49,024 bases of DNA from a bacterium (GTDB taxonomy: Bacteria; Vulcanimicrobiota; Vulcanimicrobiia; Eremiobacterales; Eremiobacteraceae), in the NCBI GenBank assembly GCA_902812405.1, contig CADDZI010000013.1, positions 1 through 49,024 of the forward strand, given 5' to 3'. Below the pieces are notes generated by a model that had not been told where the DNA came from, did no database searches, and saw only the letters and a list, made by a program, of their open reading frames with translations. Shown one piece after another: positions 8,950 through 18,088 of the stretch. Within the stretch, counting starts at the first letter, position 1. Every line of letters begins with the position of its first letter. Position numbers and translations under genes: made by a program.

Positions 8950-9959
8950 GCGGGTCGCCGCGGTTGCGAACCCGCAAACCGCTCGAGCAGCATCTCCAGA
9001 TCGTACCCCTCGCGCCGAACCCGCAGGTCGTAGTAGTACACGGCGGCAACGACGACGGCAAACGGAACGAAGAACAACTCGACGAGCCCGGAGCCGATAA
9101 AGTACAGAGCGGGAGCGTTGATGAGGGCGGCGGCCAGTGCGCTTCCACCCCCCAGCACCAAAAAGGCCCCAACGTACGTAGCCGTCAGCGAAAGCGCCAA
9201 TCCCGTGCTGCGCCACAATGCGCCGCCGGCAAAGACGCGGCCGAAAGCGCGTCCCAAGGCTGTGACGGGGTCCAGGTTCTCCAGGACCACGCCGATGAAG
9301 GAGACGACGGACACGAGGTACAGCAAAATGAAGAGGATCATCGAAAAGACGAACACGCCGATCAGGAACGTTGCCATGACGGCGGTGAGCAGCGGGCCGT
9401 TGCGGAATGCACCGGCTATTGCCCCCAGCGCGGCTGACGTCACGGCGAGGATTCCGACATACGCGATGAGCACAACGACGATCGCGACGAACCACAGCAC
9501 AATCAAAATCAAGATCGGCAGCCAGCGCGAGAGCGCCTCGCGGTAGGCGTCCGCAAGCCGAACGGGCTGACCCAGGTAGGCGCGGGAAACACCGACGACG
9601 ACGGCGCCGTACGCCAGCGGGAAGCCCAAAAATCCCAACAGCCACTGCAGGCCGAGCAAGGCATCATTGGGTTGGTAATCGATCAGCGTCTTCACGTCCG
9701 GCGTTTTGCCGGGATGGGCGATGACCTGTGTGAAGACGTTGAAGACGTCGGCCATCATCGAGTGCGTCTGCAGGTACGTCAGCAGAATGCTGGGGACGAA
9801 GACGACCGCGAAGATGGCGCAGAAGGTGACGAGGTGGCGCACGTATAGGTGTACGGCACGATCGAAGACCTCACCCAGGTTGAGCGGGCGAACGTCGAGT
9901 GCATCGGCATCCTGTCTCGGACGGGGCGGTGGGGACGAAAAGGATGGTGGAAGCGCCAC
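8946..9959 (-). CDS. Multi-pass membrane protein, PF10110-like
   Basis: About 337 residues with six or so long hydrophobic segments after a short start ending in LDVRPLNLGEVFDRAVHLYVRHLVTF. That LxxGEVxDxAxxLYxxH opening and the later TLGRAFGRV-type segment resemble the membrane domain of glycerophosphoryl diester phosphodiesterases (PF10110), without any catalytic domain. I chose the GTG at 9959; the frame stays open to 10112. It heads the operon DUF4129-DUF4350-MoxR-DUF58 and is divergent from the asparaginase gene. Confidence 0.72.
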   Translation of the reverse strand: MALPPSFSSPPPRPRQDADALDVRPLNLGEVFDRAVHLYVRHLVTFCAIFAVVFVPSILLTYLQTHSMMADVFNVFTQVIAHPGKTPDVKTLIDYQPNDALLGLQWLLGFLGFPLAYGAVVVGVSRAYLGQPVRLADAYREALSRWLPILILIVLWFVAIVVVLIAYVGILAVTSAALGAIAGAFRNGPLLTAVMATFLIGVFVFSMILFILLYLVSVVSFIGVVLENLDPVTALGRAFGRVFAGGALWRSTGLALSLTATYVGAFLVLGGGSALAAALINAPALYFIGSGLVELFFVPFAVVVAAVYYYDLRVRREGYDLEMLLERFAGSQPRRPA

Positions 9960-10047
9960 TTTTACTACACCGCAGCGTCGGGGTGGGAAAACCGGCCCTG
10001 TCCTTCTTGAGGGTGCACGGTGCTTCCTGGACGAAACGCGGGCCGGG

Positions 10048-11100
10048 ATGCCGCAACCCGAGTCACAGCCTGCCCCTGCGCCTAACGTCGTCGTTACCCG
10101 CGGCGGCATCATCGAAAGCCGCCACGTGGTCTTTTATGCACTGGCCGACTCCCGGGGGCGAGTGCTCGCATCGGAGGGAGATATCCAACAGCCGGTCTAC
10201 CTGCGGTCGAGCGCCAAGCCGATGATTGCGGCCGCCGTCGTCGCCTCGGGTGCGGCGGACCGCTTTGGATTTTCCCCGCAGGAGTTGGCGATCGCGGCCG
10301 GTTCTCACGGCGGCGAGCCGCGGCAGGTTGCCGCCGTCGAGAGCATGTTGCGCAAGGCCGGGCTGTCGCCGTCGGCGCTGCGGTGCGGGGCGCATGCTCC
10401 CAGCCACGGGCCGAGTGCCGAGGCGCTGTGCGCCGCCGGGCGGCTGCCCGAACCCATTCACAACAACTGCTCGGGAAAGCACGCCGCGATTTTGGCGCTG
10501 GCGGTCCACCTAGGCGCAGATCCCGCCGGTTACCTTGAACCCCAACACCCCGCTCAGCAAGTCATCTTGTCGGCGTGCGCCCGATTCTTGGACGTGCGTG
10601 TGGACGATCTCACGATCGGCGTCGATGGCTGCGGCATTCCGGTGATTGCCACCGGGCTGGCTCGAGCCGCCCGGTTCTATGCGCGCCTGGCGACCTGCTC
10701 AAGCTTCGGCGAGCCGCTCGGCGGCGCGATGGAGCGCATCCGGGATGCGATGATCGCACATCCGTACTATGTCGCCGGCAGCGGGCGTTTCGATACCGAC
10801 CTCATGACGGTGATGCGACCCGCCGTCCTCGCCAAGGGCGGTGCGGAAGGCTACCACGGCAGCGCCGCACTGGCGCACGGGCTGGGCATGACCGTAAAGG
10901 TTGCGGACGGCAATTACCGCGCGGTCGCACCCTTCGTTTTAGGCCGCTGGCGGGAACGGGGTGTCCTGACCCCGGATCACCTCGCGGCCCTATCGCGGCA
11001 TGTGCGGCCCGCAGTGCGCAATCACGCCGGCCGAATAGTAGGCGAGATTCGCGATCTCGGCGGCGCTGCGCCGGCCGGCGATTCTCACGTTCCGGCGTAG
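10048..11100 (+). CDS. L-asparaginase II family protein
   Basis: 350 residues matching the Rhizobium-type asparaginase II family (PF06089), unrelated to the E. coli enzyme. Visible family landmarks are ESRHVVFYALAD near the start, the SSAKPMIAAAVV serine/lysine segment, AIAAGSHGGEP, HNNCSGKHAAIL and GVDGCGIPV. Predicted to hydrolyse asparagine to aspartate and ammonia in the cytoplasm. The ATG at 10048 has only a weak ribosome site. The last 16 bases overlap the convergent nagA gene. Confidence 0.9.
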   Translation: MPQPESQPAPAPNVVVTRGGIIESRHVVFYALADSRGRVLASEGDIQQPVYLRSSAKPMIAAAVVASGAADRFGFSPQELAIAAGSHGGEPRQVAAVESMLRKAGLSPSALRCGAHAPSHGPSAEALCAAGRLPEPIHNNCSGKHAAILALAVHLGADPAGYLEPQHPAQQVILSACARFLDVRVDDLTIGVDGCGIPVIATGLARAARFYARLATCSSFGEPLGGAMERIRDAMIAHPYYVAGSGRFDTDLMTVMRPAVLAKGGAEGYHGSAALAHGLGMTVKVADGNYRAVAPFVLGRWRERGVLTPDHLAALSRHVRPAVRNHAGRIVGEIRDLGGAAPAGDSHVPA

Positions 11101-12197
11101 ACGAGACGCCCTTCAACGTACACGCGGCTGACGCAATGGTGAGCGTCCCAGACCGTCAGGTCGGCGCGCAGACCGGGAGCGAGCAGACCGATATCCTCGT
11201 CGACCCCAAGGGCGCGTGCCGGAGCCCACGTCGCACACTGGACGGCCTCCGGCAGCGTGATGCCGGTGGCCGCCATGAGGTTGCGAACCGCACGATCGAG
11301 CGTCAGCCGGCTGCCCGCGATGACGCCGTCTTTGGTGCGGGCAACCCCGCCCTCTTCCACCAGGCCATCCACGAGCGGCATGGCATCGGTGGTGAGGATC
11401 AGGTTGACGCCCTTGAGGCGGTACAGCAGTGCGACGTACTCGGGTGCGACATGGATGCCGTCGGCGATGACCTCGCAGAAGCTGCCCGGGTCGAGCAGGT
11501 AGGCGGTGAGGATGGAGGAGCCACGATGGTGCAGCGGCGGCATGGCGTTGAACGCATGCGTTAAGATCCCAAAGCCGGACTCAATGGCCGTGTTCCCCAT
11601 GGCGTAGGTCGCCGCCGTATGGCCGGCGGCAAGCGTCACGCCGCGCCGGCGCAGTTCCGCCGCCGCCCGATCGGCGTCTTCGATTTCGGGTGCCATGGTA
11701 ACGCGCAACCGGCCGCGGCGCCAGACGCTCAAGATGGCCTCGATGCGAGCCGGGTTGGGCGTCAGGAGAAACTCCTGCGGGTGAACGCGGCGATAGGCGG
11801 GGTGAAGGAAAGGACCCTCGAGGTGCACGCCCAGCGGACGCGCCCCGCCGGTCTCCCGCCAGGCGCAGTCGGAGAGAGCGGTTGCGGCGCGCAGCATCTG
11901 TTCCCACGGACCGGTCATGACCGACGGTAGAAAGGCGGTCACCCCATGGGCGGCGACTTCCCGCGACGCCGCCTCCAGCGCGGCAAGCGGTTCGCGGTTA
12001 AACCACAGGTGCGATGACCCGTTGAGGTGCAGGTCGATGAGGCCCGGACTCACGGTCGAACCTTCGGGCAGGGCAACGTCGCACCGCGCCGTCGGTTCCA
12101 ACAGCTCCTCGATCCGGCCATCGGCGATGCGCAAACAGCCGGGCCGGGACGTGCCATCGCCCAGCGCGAGCAAGGCTGGACCGAGGAGGCAGCCCAT
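11085..12197 (-). CDS. nagA: N-acetylglucosamine-6-phosphate deacetylase
   Basis: 370 residues. Motifs follow the NagA order: PGLIDLHLNGSS, HLEGPFLHP, AAGHTAAT, THAFNAMPPLHHR, VIADGIHV and ILTTDAM (catalytic aspartate). The LHLNG form of the first motif, without a full HxH pair, is the E. coli-like single-metal version. It removes the acetyl group of GlcNAc-6-phosphate in amino-sugar and wall recycling. It follows the phosphohexomutase gene by 6 bases, suggesting a sugar-phosphate operon; no nagB or sugar transporter gene is nearby. Confidence 0.92.
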   Translation of the reverse strand: MGCLLGPALLALGDGTSRPGCLRIADGRIEELLEPTARCDVALPEGSTVSPGLIDLHLNGSSHLWFNREPLAALEAASREVAAHGVTAFLPSVMTGPWEQMLRAATALSDCAWRETGGARPLGVHLEGPFLHPAYRRVHPQEFLLTPNPARIEAILSVWRRGRLRVTMAPEIEDADRAAAELRRRGVTLAAGHTAATYAMGNTAIESGFGILTHAFNAMPPLHHRGSSILTAYLLDPGSFCEVIADGIHVAPEYVALLYRLKGVNLILTTDAMPLVDGLVEEGGVARTKDGVIAGSRLTLDRAVRNLMAATGITLPEAVQCATWAPARALGVDEDIGLLAPGLRADLTVWDAHHCVSRVYVEGRLVYAGT

Positions 12198-12203
12198 GCG
12201 GCG

Positions 12204-13556
12204 TTACGACCGGATGAGGGCCAGCACTTCGTCGCGCTTGCGCTCGAGAAGCTGCGGGTCGTCGGCCTCCACGTTGAGGCGCAGGAGGGGCTCGGTGTTG
12301 GAGGGCCGGATGTTGCACCACCAGTCATGGTAGGAGATCGTGACGCCGTCGAGGTGGTCGATCTCTTTCGCGTCCGCGAAGTGCCGTTCGATGGCCGCCA
12401 AGGTGGCCGGAATGTCCGCCACCCGGCTGTTGATCTCGCCCGAACGAAACCGGCGATCCAGAGGCCGTAAAAGTTCGCTGACGGGTTTGCCCTCTTGCGA
12501 GATCAGGTCAAGGACGACGAGCAGTGCGATGAGACCGGAATCCGCATAGTAGTGGTCGCGAAAGTAAAAGTGTCCGGAGTGCTCGCCACCAAAGATCGCA
12601 TTGCGCTCGCGCATGACCTTCTTGATGATCGAATGACCGACCCGCGTGCGGACCGCAACGCCGCCTTCCGCCTGGATCAGCTCGGGCACGCTGCGCGAGC
12701 AGATAAGGTTGTAGAGAATCGTGGCACCCGGATGCCGGCGGAGCAACATCTTGGCGACCAGTGCCGTCACCATATCGCCGCCGACCAGTCGCCCCTGCTC
12801 GTCCGTGATGAAGACGCGGTCGGCGTCGCCGTCGAAGGCGGCGCCCAGGTCGGCGCCCTCGCGGCGCACGGCGGTCTGGAGGTCGGCCATATTTTCAGGC
12901 TCGATGGGGCTTGCCGGATGATTTGGAAACGTGCCGTCAAGGTCGAAGTACAGCGGGATGACGGTGACCGGAAGGCGCGAGAAAACGGCCGGGACGATGA
13001 GGCCGGCCATACCGTTGCCGGCGTCGACGACGATGCGCAGCGGGCGCATGCGAGCAACGTCCACAAACGACAGACAATGCTCGACGAACGCCGGCAGCAC
13101 GTCGCGCGCGGTGATGCGGCCCGGCACGGGCGCCGGGGTAAAACGGCCGGCGAGCACGAGGTCGCGGATGGCGTGCACACCGGTCTCGGCGGACAGCGCG
13201 ATGGCTTCTTCCCGGCACAACTTGAAGCCGTTGTACTCTTTGGGGTTATGGGACGCGGTGATCATGGCTCCGGCCGGATAGCCGAAGTGGCCGACGGCGA
13301 AGTACAGCTCGTCGGTCGAGGTCAGTCCGAGGTCCACGACGTCCGCACCCTGCAGGGTGACGCCTCGTGCGAAAGCCTCGAAGAGGGGTTGCGAGCTGAG
13401 GCGCATGTCGCGGCCCACCGCGACGCAGCCGGGTTTGAGAAAGTCCACGAAAGCGCGGCCGATGGCCTCGGCAATCGGTTCGTTCAACTCGTCGGGGTAG
13501 ATGCCCCGGATATCGTAACTCTTGAAGATGTCCGCCGTCGATGCGGGCATGCTCAC
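12204..13556 (-). CDS. Phosphomannomutase/phosphoglucomutase
   Basis: 450 residues of the alpha-D-phosphohexomutase superfamily. The phosphoserine loop is MITASHNPKEYNGFK (Ser near 102), the metal loop is FDGDADRVF, the sugar-recognition loop is GGEHSGHFYF, and the phosphate loop is RPSNTEPLLRLN. The SYDIRGIYPDELNE start matches bacterial bifunctional PMM/PGM enzymes that make mannose-1-P or glucose-1-P for polysaccharides. The GTG at 13556 has AGGGG about 9 bases upstream; an ATG two codons in (13550) is the alternative. Likely co-transcribed with a small membrane-protein gene upstream and nagA downstream. Confidence 0.92.
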   Translation of the reverse strand: MSMPASTADIFKSYDIRGIYPDELNEPIAEAIGRAFVDFLKPGCVAVGRDMRLSSQPLFEAFARGVTLQGADVVDLGLTSTDELYFAVGHFGYPAGAMITASHNPKEYNGFKLCREEAIALSAETGVHAIRDLVLAGRFTPAPVPGRITARDVLPAFVEHCLSFVDVARMRPLRIVVDAGNGMAGLIVPAVFSRLPVTVIPLYFDLDGTFPNHPASPIEPENMADLQTAVRREGADLGAAFDGDADRVFITDEQGRLVGGDMVTALVAKMLLRRHPGATILYNLICSRSVPELIQAEGGVAVRTRVGHSIIKKVMRERNAIFGGEHSGHFYFRDHYYADSGLIALLVVLDLISQEGKPVSELLRPLDRRFRSGEINSRVADIPATLAAIERHFADAKEIDHLDGVTISYHDWWCNIRPSNTEPLLRLNVEADDPQLLERKRDEVLALIRS

Positions 13557-13570
13557 CGAAGGTTGCCCCT

Positions 13571-13708
13571 TTACTGGCCGTGGAGAGCGGCGTAGCGGTT
13601 TAGCCACAGGATGGCCGCGATGACCGCAGCCAGCGCGATAAGGAGCAGGGCCAGCTGGCGCTCGGGCTGCTGCGATCCTGCGGGTGGCGGCCACCTGCCA
13701 AAGGCCAT
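13571..13708 (-). CDS. Small membrane protein, 45 residues
   Basis: An ATG-TAA frame of 46 codons. The N-terminus is proline-rich and polar (MAFGRWPPPAGSQQPERQ); then one strong hydrophobic helix, LALLLIALAAVIAAILWL (residues 19-36), ends at NRYAALHGQ. A GAAGG site lies about 8 bases before the ATG. Its stop codon immediately precedes the AGGGG ribosome site of the phosphohexomutase gene, 14 bases from that start, so the two look co-transcribed. No family is recognised. Confidence 0.6.
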   Translation of the reverse strand: MAFGRWPPPAGSQQPERQLALLLIALAAVIAAILWLNRYAALHGQ

Positions 13709-13797
13709 TGACGAGCCTTCGGCACGGCCTCGCAGCCTAACCTTTTGACAGGCGCCGGCCGGCCCCCGGGGGAGCTGGGAATGTCAGATCCGGACGA

Positions 13798-15246
13798 TCA
13801 CAGATCGTGATAAAGGTAGAACTCGTAGGGGTGCGGCCGGATGCGAACCTCCTGCAATTCGCGGGAGCGCTTGTAGCTAAGCCACGTCTCGAGCAGATCC
13901 CGGCTGAAGACGCCGCCTTCGAGGAGGTACGCATGATCGCGCTCGAGAGCGGCCAGACTCTCGTCCAGGCTGCCCGGAACGGATTTGATCTTGCGTGCCT
14001 CGCGTGCCGGCAGCTCGTAGATGTTCTTGTCCAGCGGGCCAAAGCCGGCCTTGACCGGATCGATCTTGCGCCGGATGCCGTCCAGGCCCGCCATGAGCAT
14101 GGCCGAGAACGCCAAGTACGGGTTGGCGCACGGATCGGGCGGGCGAAACTCGATGCGCTTGGCCTTGGCAAAACGCGGTCCGCTGAAGAAGATCGGGATG
14201 CGCACCGCCGCCGAGCGGTTGCCCTTGGAGAAGGCGACGTTGACCGGCGCTTCGTAGTGCGGCACGAGACGCTTGTACGAGTTGGTCGTCGGCGCGCAGA
14301 ACGCCATGAGGGAATCGATGTGCGTCAAAAGGCCCCCTATGTAGTAGAGGGCCAGTTGTGACAGCTCCGCGTATCCGTTCTGTGCGTAAAAGAGGTTTTT
14401 CCCGCCCTTCCACAGGCTCTGGTGGACGTGCATGCCCGAGCCGTTGTCGCCGAAGAGCGGTTTGGGCATGAACGTCACGACCTTGCCGTGGCGTCGCGCC
14501 ACGTTGCGGGTGACGTACTTATAGATCATGACGTTGTCGGCTTGCTGAAGCAAGGTCGCGTAGCGGATGTCGATCTCGGACTGGCCGCCGGACGCCACCT
14601 CGTGGTGGTGCATCTCGACGTCGACGCCCCACTCTTTGAGGCGCAGGACCATCTCGGAGCGCACGTCGGTGTGCTTGTCGGAAGGCTGGACGGGAAAGTA
14701 GCCTTCCTTGGGGCGCAACGTGTAGGCTAGATTGGGGTTGTCGTCCGCCCCGGCGTTCCAGTGTGCCTCTTCCGAGTCGACGCTGTAGCCCATGCGGAAC
14801 GGTGCGATGTCGTAACTCAGGTGGTCGAAGATGTAAAATTCCAGCTCCGGGCCGAAGTAGGCCGTGTCCGCGACGCCGGTCGTCTTGAGGTAGTCCTGCG
14901 CCCGCCGCGCGACGTTGCGCGGGTCCCGGCTGTACAATTCGCGCCGGCGCGGATCGACGACTGAGCAGATGAACGAGGCGGTCGGGATGCTGAGGAACGT
15001 ATCCAGGCGCACTGAGGCGGGATCCGGCACGAGCAGCATGTCGCTCTCCTGGATCTCCTGAAAGCCGCGAATGCTCGAGCCGTCGAAGCCAATGCCGGCG
15101 TCGAAGGTTCGCTCGTCCACTTCCTCGGCCGGCACCGAGGTGTGCTGCCACATCCCCGGTACGTCGATGAACTTGAAGTCGACGATCTTGACGCCGTGTT
15201 TCTTGATGAAGTCCAGCGCCGCTTTGGCGGCGGGTGTCTGCGGCAC
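13798..15246 (-). CDS. glnA: Type I glutamine synthetase
   Basis: 482 residues from the GTG at 15246, with GAGGAG 8 bases upstream. All GSI landmarks are present: FDGSSIRGF, the HHHEVASGGQSEID glutamate/metal region, FMPKPLFGDNGSGMHVHQSL, and FSKGNRSAAVRIP with the NRS arginine. It also has KNIYELP, matching the KNLYDLP adenylylation loop of the beta subgroup, so activity may be controlled by adenylylation of that tyrosine. It makes glutamine from glutamate, ammonia and ATP. It sits alone, with a 258-base upstream region containing small palindromes. Confidence 0.96.
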   Translation of the reverse strand: MPQTPAAKAALDFIKKHGVKIVDFKFIDVPGMWQHTSVPAEEVDERTFDAGIGFDGSSIRGFQEIQESDMLLVPDPASVRLDTFLSIPTASFICSVVDPRRRELYSRDPRNVARRAQDYLKTTGVADTAYFGPELEFYIFDHLSYDIAPFRMGYSVDSEEAHWNAGADDNPNLAYTLRPKEGYFPVQPSDKHTDVRSEMVLRLKEWGVDVEMHHHEVASGGQSEIDIRYATLLQQADNVMIYKYVTRNVARRHGKVVTFMPKPLFGDNGSGMHVHQSLWKGGKNLFYAQNGYAELSQLALYYIGGLLTHIDSLMAFCAPTTNSYKRLVPHYEAPVNVAFSKGNRSAAVRIPIFFSGPRFAKAKRIEFRPPDPCANPYLAFSAMLMAGLDGIRRKIDPVKAGFGPLDKNIYELPAREARKIKSVPGSLDESLAALERDHAYLLEGGVFSRDLLETWLSYKRSRELQEVRIRPHPYEFYLYHDL

Positions 15247-15352
15247 GCGTTTACTCCTCTCGTGGCGAAAAGCGCAAGGCGCCGTCGAGCGCATGACGCC
15301 TCTTCCCAGGCGGCGCGGCTTCCCTTTTAGCCGGGTGAACAACGCGCACGGC

Positions 15353-15373
15353 GTGGCCGTTGGCCACATGTGG
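15353..15373. promoter_or_regulatory. Paired palindromes upstream of glnA
   Basis: GTGGCC-GTT-GGCCAC (15353-15367) overlaps the perfect palindrome CCACATGTGG (15364-15373), about 110-125 bases upstream of the glnA start. Either could be an operator or an RNA hairpin in the leader. No recognised regulator signature is matched. Confidence 0.25.
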
Positions 15374-15504
15374 TGTTTGGCGCGCGAGGATGCATCGGCG
15401 CGGCGGAAGCCCGGGATGCAACCCGCAGAGGCGCCCGTTCGACCAAACCCGACGTGTGACTCGATACCGCGGGTCCGGCGTGGCCGGAGCTGCGCCGCCC
15501 GCCG

Positions 15505-16326
15505 TCAGCGTTGACAGGCCCGGCAGAAATACGTGCTCTCGCCGCCTGCGTGAACCGCGGACACGCGATGCCCACAGCGCGGACACAGCGATTTGCCTTT
15601 GCCGTGGATGAGCAGAAAAGAACGGTCTTGCTTGTGAAGGGGATGTCCCCCCGCCTCGTACGTAGCGCGGACCCGCACCGTTGCGTGCGACAAAACCTCA
15701 CGCATGGCCGCATACAGGCGCCGGCGCTCCTCCGGCGTCAGCGTGGATGCGCGGCGCAGCGGCCGCAACCCGGCTGCAAAGAGGATCTCGTCGGCATACG
15801 CGTTGCCGATGCCGCTGACGAAAGCCTGATTACGCAGAACGTTTTTCAGCTCGCCGCGGTGGCGACGCAGGCGCTCGAGGAAGGCGGTTTCGTCCAGGTG
15901 GGGGTCAAGAGCGTCCGGGCCGAGTGCGGCAAACGACGGCACGTCGCGGGCCGGGTCGGGCGTCAGGTACACCCGCGCCCCGAGCGTGGCGTCCAGAAAG
16001 CGGATATCCTCGGCGCCCGATAGCTGCAGGACGAAGCACGTGGCGGGCAGCGGCGGGGCCGCCCGGCTGCAGTAGGCAAAGCGCCCGGCCAGCATGGGGT
16101 TGACGGTCAACGTGACTCCGCCGTCTCGAAACTGGAACAGGAGAAACTTGCCGCGGCGCTCGACCCGGTCCAAGACGCGCCCGGTCAGCTCGCGGACGAA
16201 ATCCTGAGGCGGATATCGAATGACGAAAGCCCGCTTCGGGTTAAGAACAACGGTTCCAATGGTCTTGCCCGCCGCGTAGCGCGTCAGCGCGGTGCGCAGC
16301 AGTTCAAGCTCGGGTAACTCGGGCAC
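15505..16326 (-). CDS. mutM: Formamidopyrimidine-DNA glycosylase family (Fpg/Nei)
   Basis: 273 residues. It starts MPELPELELL with the catalytic Pro and Glu directly after the initiator. The lysine of the beta-hairpin is seen as RRGKFLLF, there is a helix-two-turn-helix region (FVSGIGNAYADEILF), and it ends in a four-cysteine zinc finger (CPRCG...CRACQR). Removes oxidised purines or pyrimidines from DNA with AP-lyase activity. The segment usually reading HLGM(T/S)G is NPMLAGRF here, a variant form, so Nei-like specificity is possible. Starts with GTG, 12 bases after the upstream lipoprotein gene. Confidence 0.88.
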   Translation of the reverse strand: MPELPELELLRTALTRYAAGKTIGTVVLNPKRAFVIRYPPQDFVRELTGRVLDRVERRGKFLLFQFRDGGVTLTVNPMLAGRFAYCSRAAPPLPATCFVLQLSGAEDIRFLDATLGARVYLTPDPARDVPSFAALGPDALDPHLDETAFLERLRRHRGELKNVLRNQAFVSGIGNAYADEILFAAGLRPLRRASTLTPEERRRLYAAMREVLSHATVRVRATYEAGGHPLHKQDRSFLLIHGKGKSLCPRCGHRVSAVHAGGESTYFCRACQR

Positions 16327-16338
16327 GCCGCCGCGCAG

Positions 16339-16695
16339 TTAGTCCGGGGTCATGGGGATCGTGACCGTCGTCTGCTGCGGGTTGGCGTAGACTTGCGGAA
16401 TGACCGCCGACCCGCTCAGGCCCGGAGCGCGGCAGTAGGCGGTCACGTCGGTGCCGATCGGCACCATGGGGACCGTCAGTTGGCCGGCCGCATCCGTTAG
16501 AGCGTTGGGCGTCTGCCCCGAGATCGTCACTTCCGCACCCTGAACCGGCTGGTTGTTGCTTGCTTGCACGCAGGTGGCGAGAACGGTGCCGTATGTCTGG
16601 ACGCCGATGTTGTTGGGGTTGGGACAACCGGTCAACGTCATGCAGGCTGCCGCGGCGGCGGCCGCACCCAGCCAAACCGACATTTTCATTTTCAT
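16339..16695 (-). CDS. Small lipoprotein with carboxypeptidase-regulatory-like domain
   Basis: 118 residues. The signal peptide MKMKMSVWLGAAAAAAACM ends in the lipobox LTGC (Cys24), so it is probably anchored to the outer face of a membrane. The rest reads as a single beta-sandwich of the carboxypeptidase regulatory/CNA-B-like type (QPVQGAEVTISGQ, LTDAAGQLTVPMVPIGTDVTAYCRAPG). AGAGGGA precedes the ATG. It lies upstream of the Fpg gene in the same direction, although no functional link is evident. Confidence 0.75.
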   Translation of the reverse strand: MKMKMSVWLGAAAAAAACMTLTGCPNPNNIGVQTYGTVLATCVQASNNQPVQGAEVTISGQTPNALTDAAGQLTVPMVPIGTDVTAYCRAPGLSGSAVIPQVYANPQQTTVTIPMTPD

Positions 16696-16897
16696 GTGCG
16701 TCCCTCTACAAGCGCCCGGGCGGCACTGTGAGTTCGCGGCGGCACGGCCTTTTGCTTGCCGCCGTGCCCTGTTTTCGGCCCTCGCGCCGGAAAAGCCGGA
16801 CGAGGGAGGAGCGCAAGCAGCCTGGGCGTGCGTGAGAACACGAAGCCGGAGCGCGTCGTTGCGCCCGCGCCGCAGGCGAGGTATACTCGAAGATACC

Positions 16898-18088
16898 ATG
16901 CGCTCCGCCCGTTGGGTCGCAGCGGCGGTGCTGACCGCCAATCTTTTTGCCGGCACCCGCATCCTGGCAGGACCTGTCGCTTCGGCCTCTCCGCTACCCG
17001 CCCCCTCGTCCGTCCAGAGCAGCGCGGCCGACCTTCTCGCGCAAGCCCAGGCGGAGGCCGACGCCGGGCACAACGAGGCGGCGCGGGTTATTCTCATCCG
17101 CGCGACGGCGGCGTACCCCAACGATCTCGCCTTGGCGAAGCTCTTCGGCGACGTGGAATACCGTTTGCAGAATTACACGGCTGCCGCCGCGGCGTACGAG
17201 TTCGTCCTGTCGCGCGACCCGGGCAACAAGGATGTCCATAACCGCTTAGGTGGAGTCTATGCGGCGCTGGATCGATACGCGGACGCCATTCGGCAGTTTC
17301 GCTTGAGCTTGCCCCTTGCGGCGGGATTTGAAAATCTTATTGAGGTCTACGACGACCAGGGCCGCCTGGGAGATCTCGAACGCGAATACGTGGAGGACGT
17401 CGAGCGGTCTCCGGCGTCTCCCGGTGCGCACTTCAACCTTGCCCAGATCTACTACTATGAGAAGAAGTTAAGCGCCGCGCAATACGAATTCGAGCAGGCT
17501 CTCACGCTCGACCCCAACGACCTCGACGCGCGCAACGGTTTGGGAATGGTGTATGGGGATCTGGGGCGATACCAGGACGCGATCGCAGAGTACAAAAGTG
17601 TTCTCGCGCAAGACCCCAAGTACTACCTGGCGTGGATGAACTGGGGCGTTGAGCTCATCAACCAGGCCAAGTACGAGGATGCGATCGACAAACTGCAACG
17701 CGCGATTGCCTTGCAGCCCGCCTTTGCCCGCTCCCACGACAACCTGGGCGTCGCCTACGACTACCTGGGGCGCTTCACGGCGGCGGTCGAGCAGTACGAG
17801 ACGGCGCTGCAACTCGATCCGCGCGAGCACGAGGCGTACGAGAACCTGGGCAACATCTACAACAACCACAACCTGCTCAACCTGGCCGAGGCGGCCTTCA
17901 TCAAAGGCTTGGCGGTGGCGCCGCATGTGGCGGACCTGCACTACGACCTGGGCGTTGTGTACCAAGAGCAGCACAAGTACGCGTTGGCGGCCGAACAGTA
18001 CCGGGAGGCGCTGCGGGCCAATCCAAACCATCCCCAGGCCAAGGCCCTCTTAGCGCAAGTCGAGGCGCAGATCGGCCAGCATCAATAG
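16898..18088 (+). CDS. Secreted or periplasmic TPR-repeat protein
   Basis: 396 residues. An N-terminal signal peptide (MRSARWVAAAVLTANLFAGTRILAG) is followed by about ten consecutive tetratricopeptide repeats, recognisable by recurring YP/DPxxxxAxxxLGxxYxxxGxxxxAIxxY patterns (for example FNLAQIYYYEKKLSAAQYEFEQALTLDP). The repeats fill the protein; no enzymatic domain is seen. Such proteins are scaffolds for protein-protein contacts. It is divergent from the lipoprotein gene with a 200-base spacer. Confidence 0.88.
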   Translation: MRSARWVAAAVLTANLFAGTRILAGPVASASPLPAPSSVQSSAADLLAQAQAEADAGHNEAARVILIRATAAYPNDLALAKLFGDVEYRLQNYTAAAAAYEFVLSRDPGNKDVHNRLGGVYAALDRYADAIRQFRLSLPLAAGFENLIEVYDDQGRLGDLEREYVEDVERSPASPGAHFNLAQIYYYEKKLSAAQYEFEQALTLDPNDLDARNGLGMVYGDLGRYQDAIAEYKSVLAQDPKYYLAWMNWGVELINQAKYEDAIDKLQRAIALQPAFARSHDNLGVAYDYLGRFTAAVEQYETALQLDPREHEAYENLGNIYNNHNLLNLAEAAFIKGLAVAPHVADLHYDLGVVYQEQHKYALAAEQYREALRANPNHPQAKALLAQVEAQIGQHQ

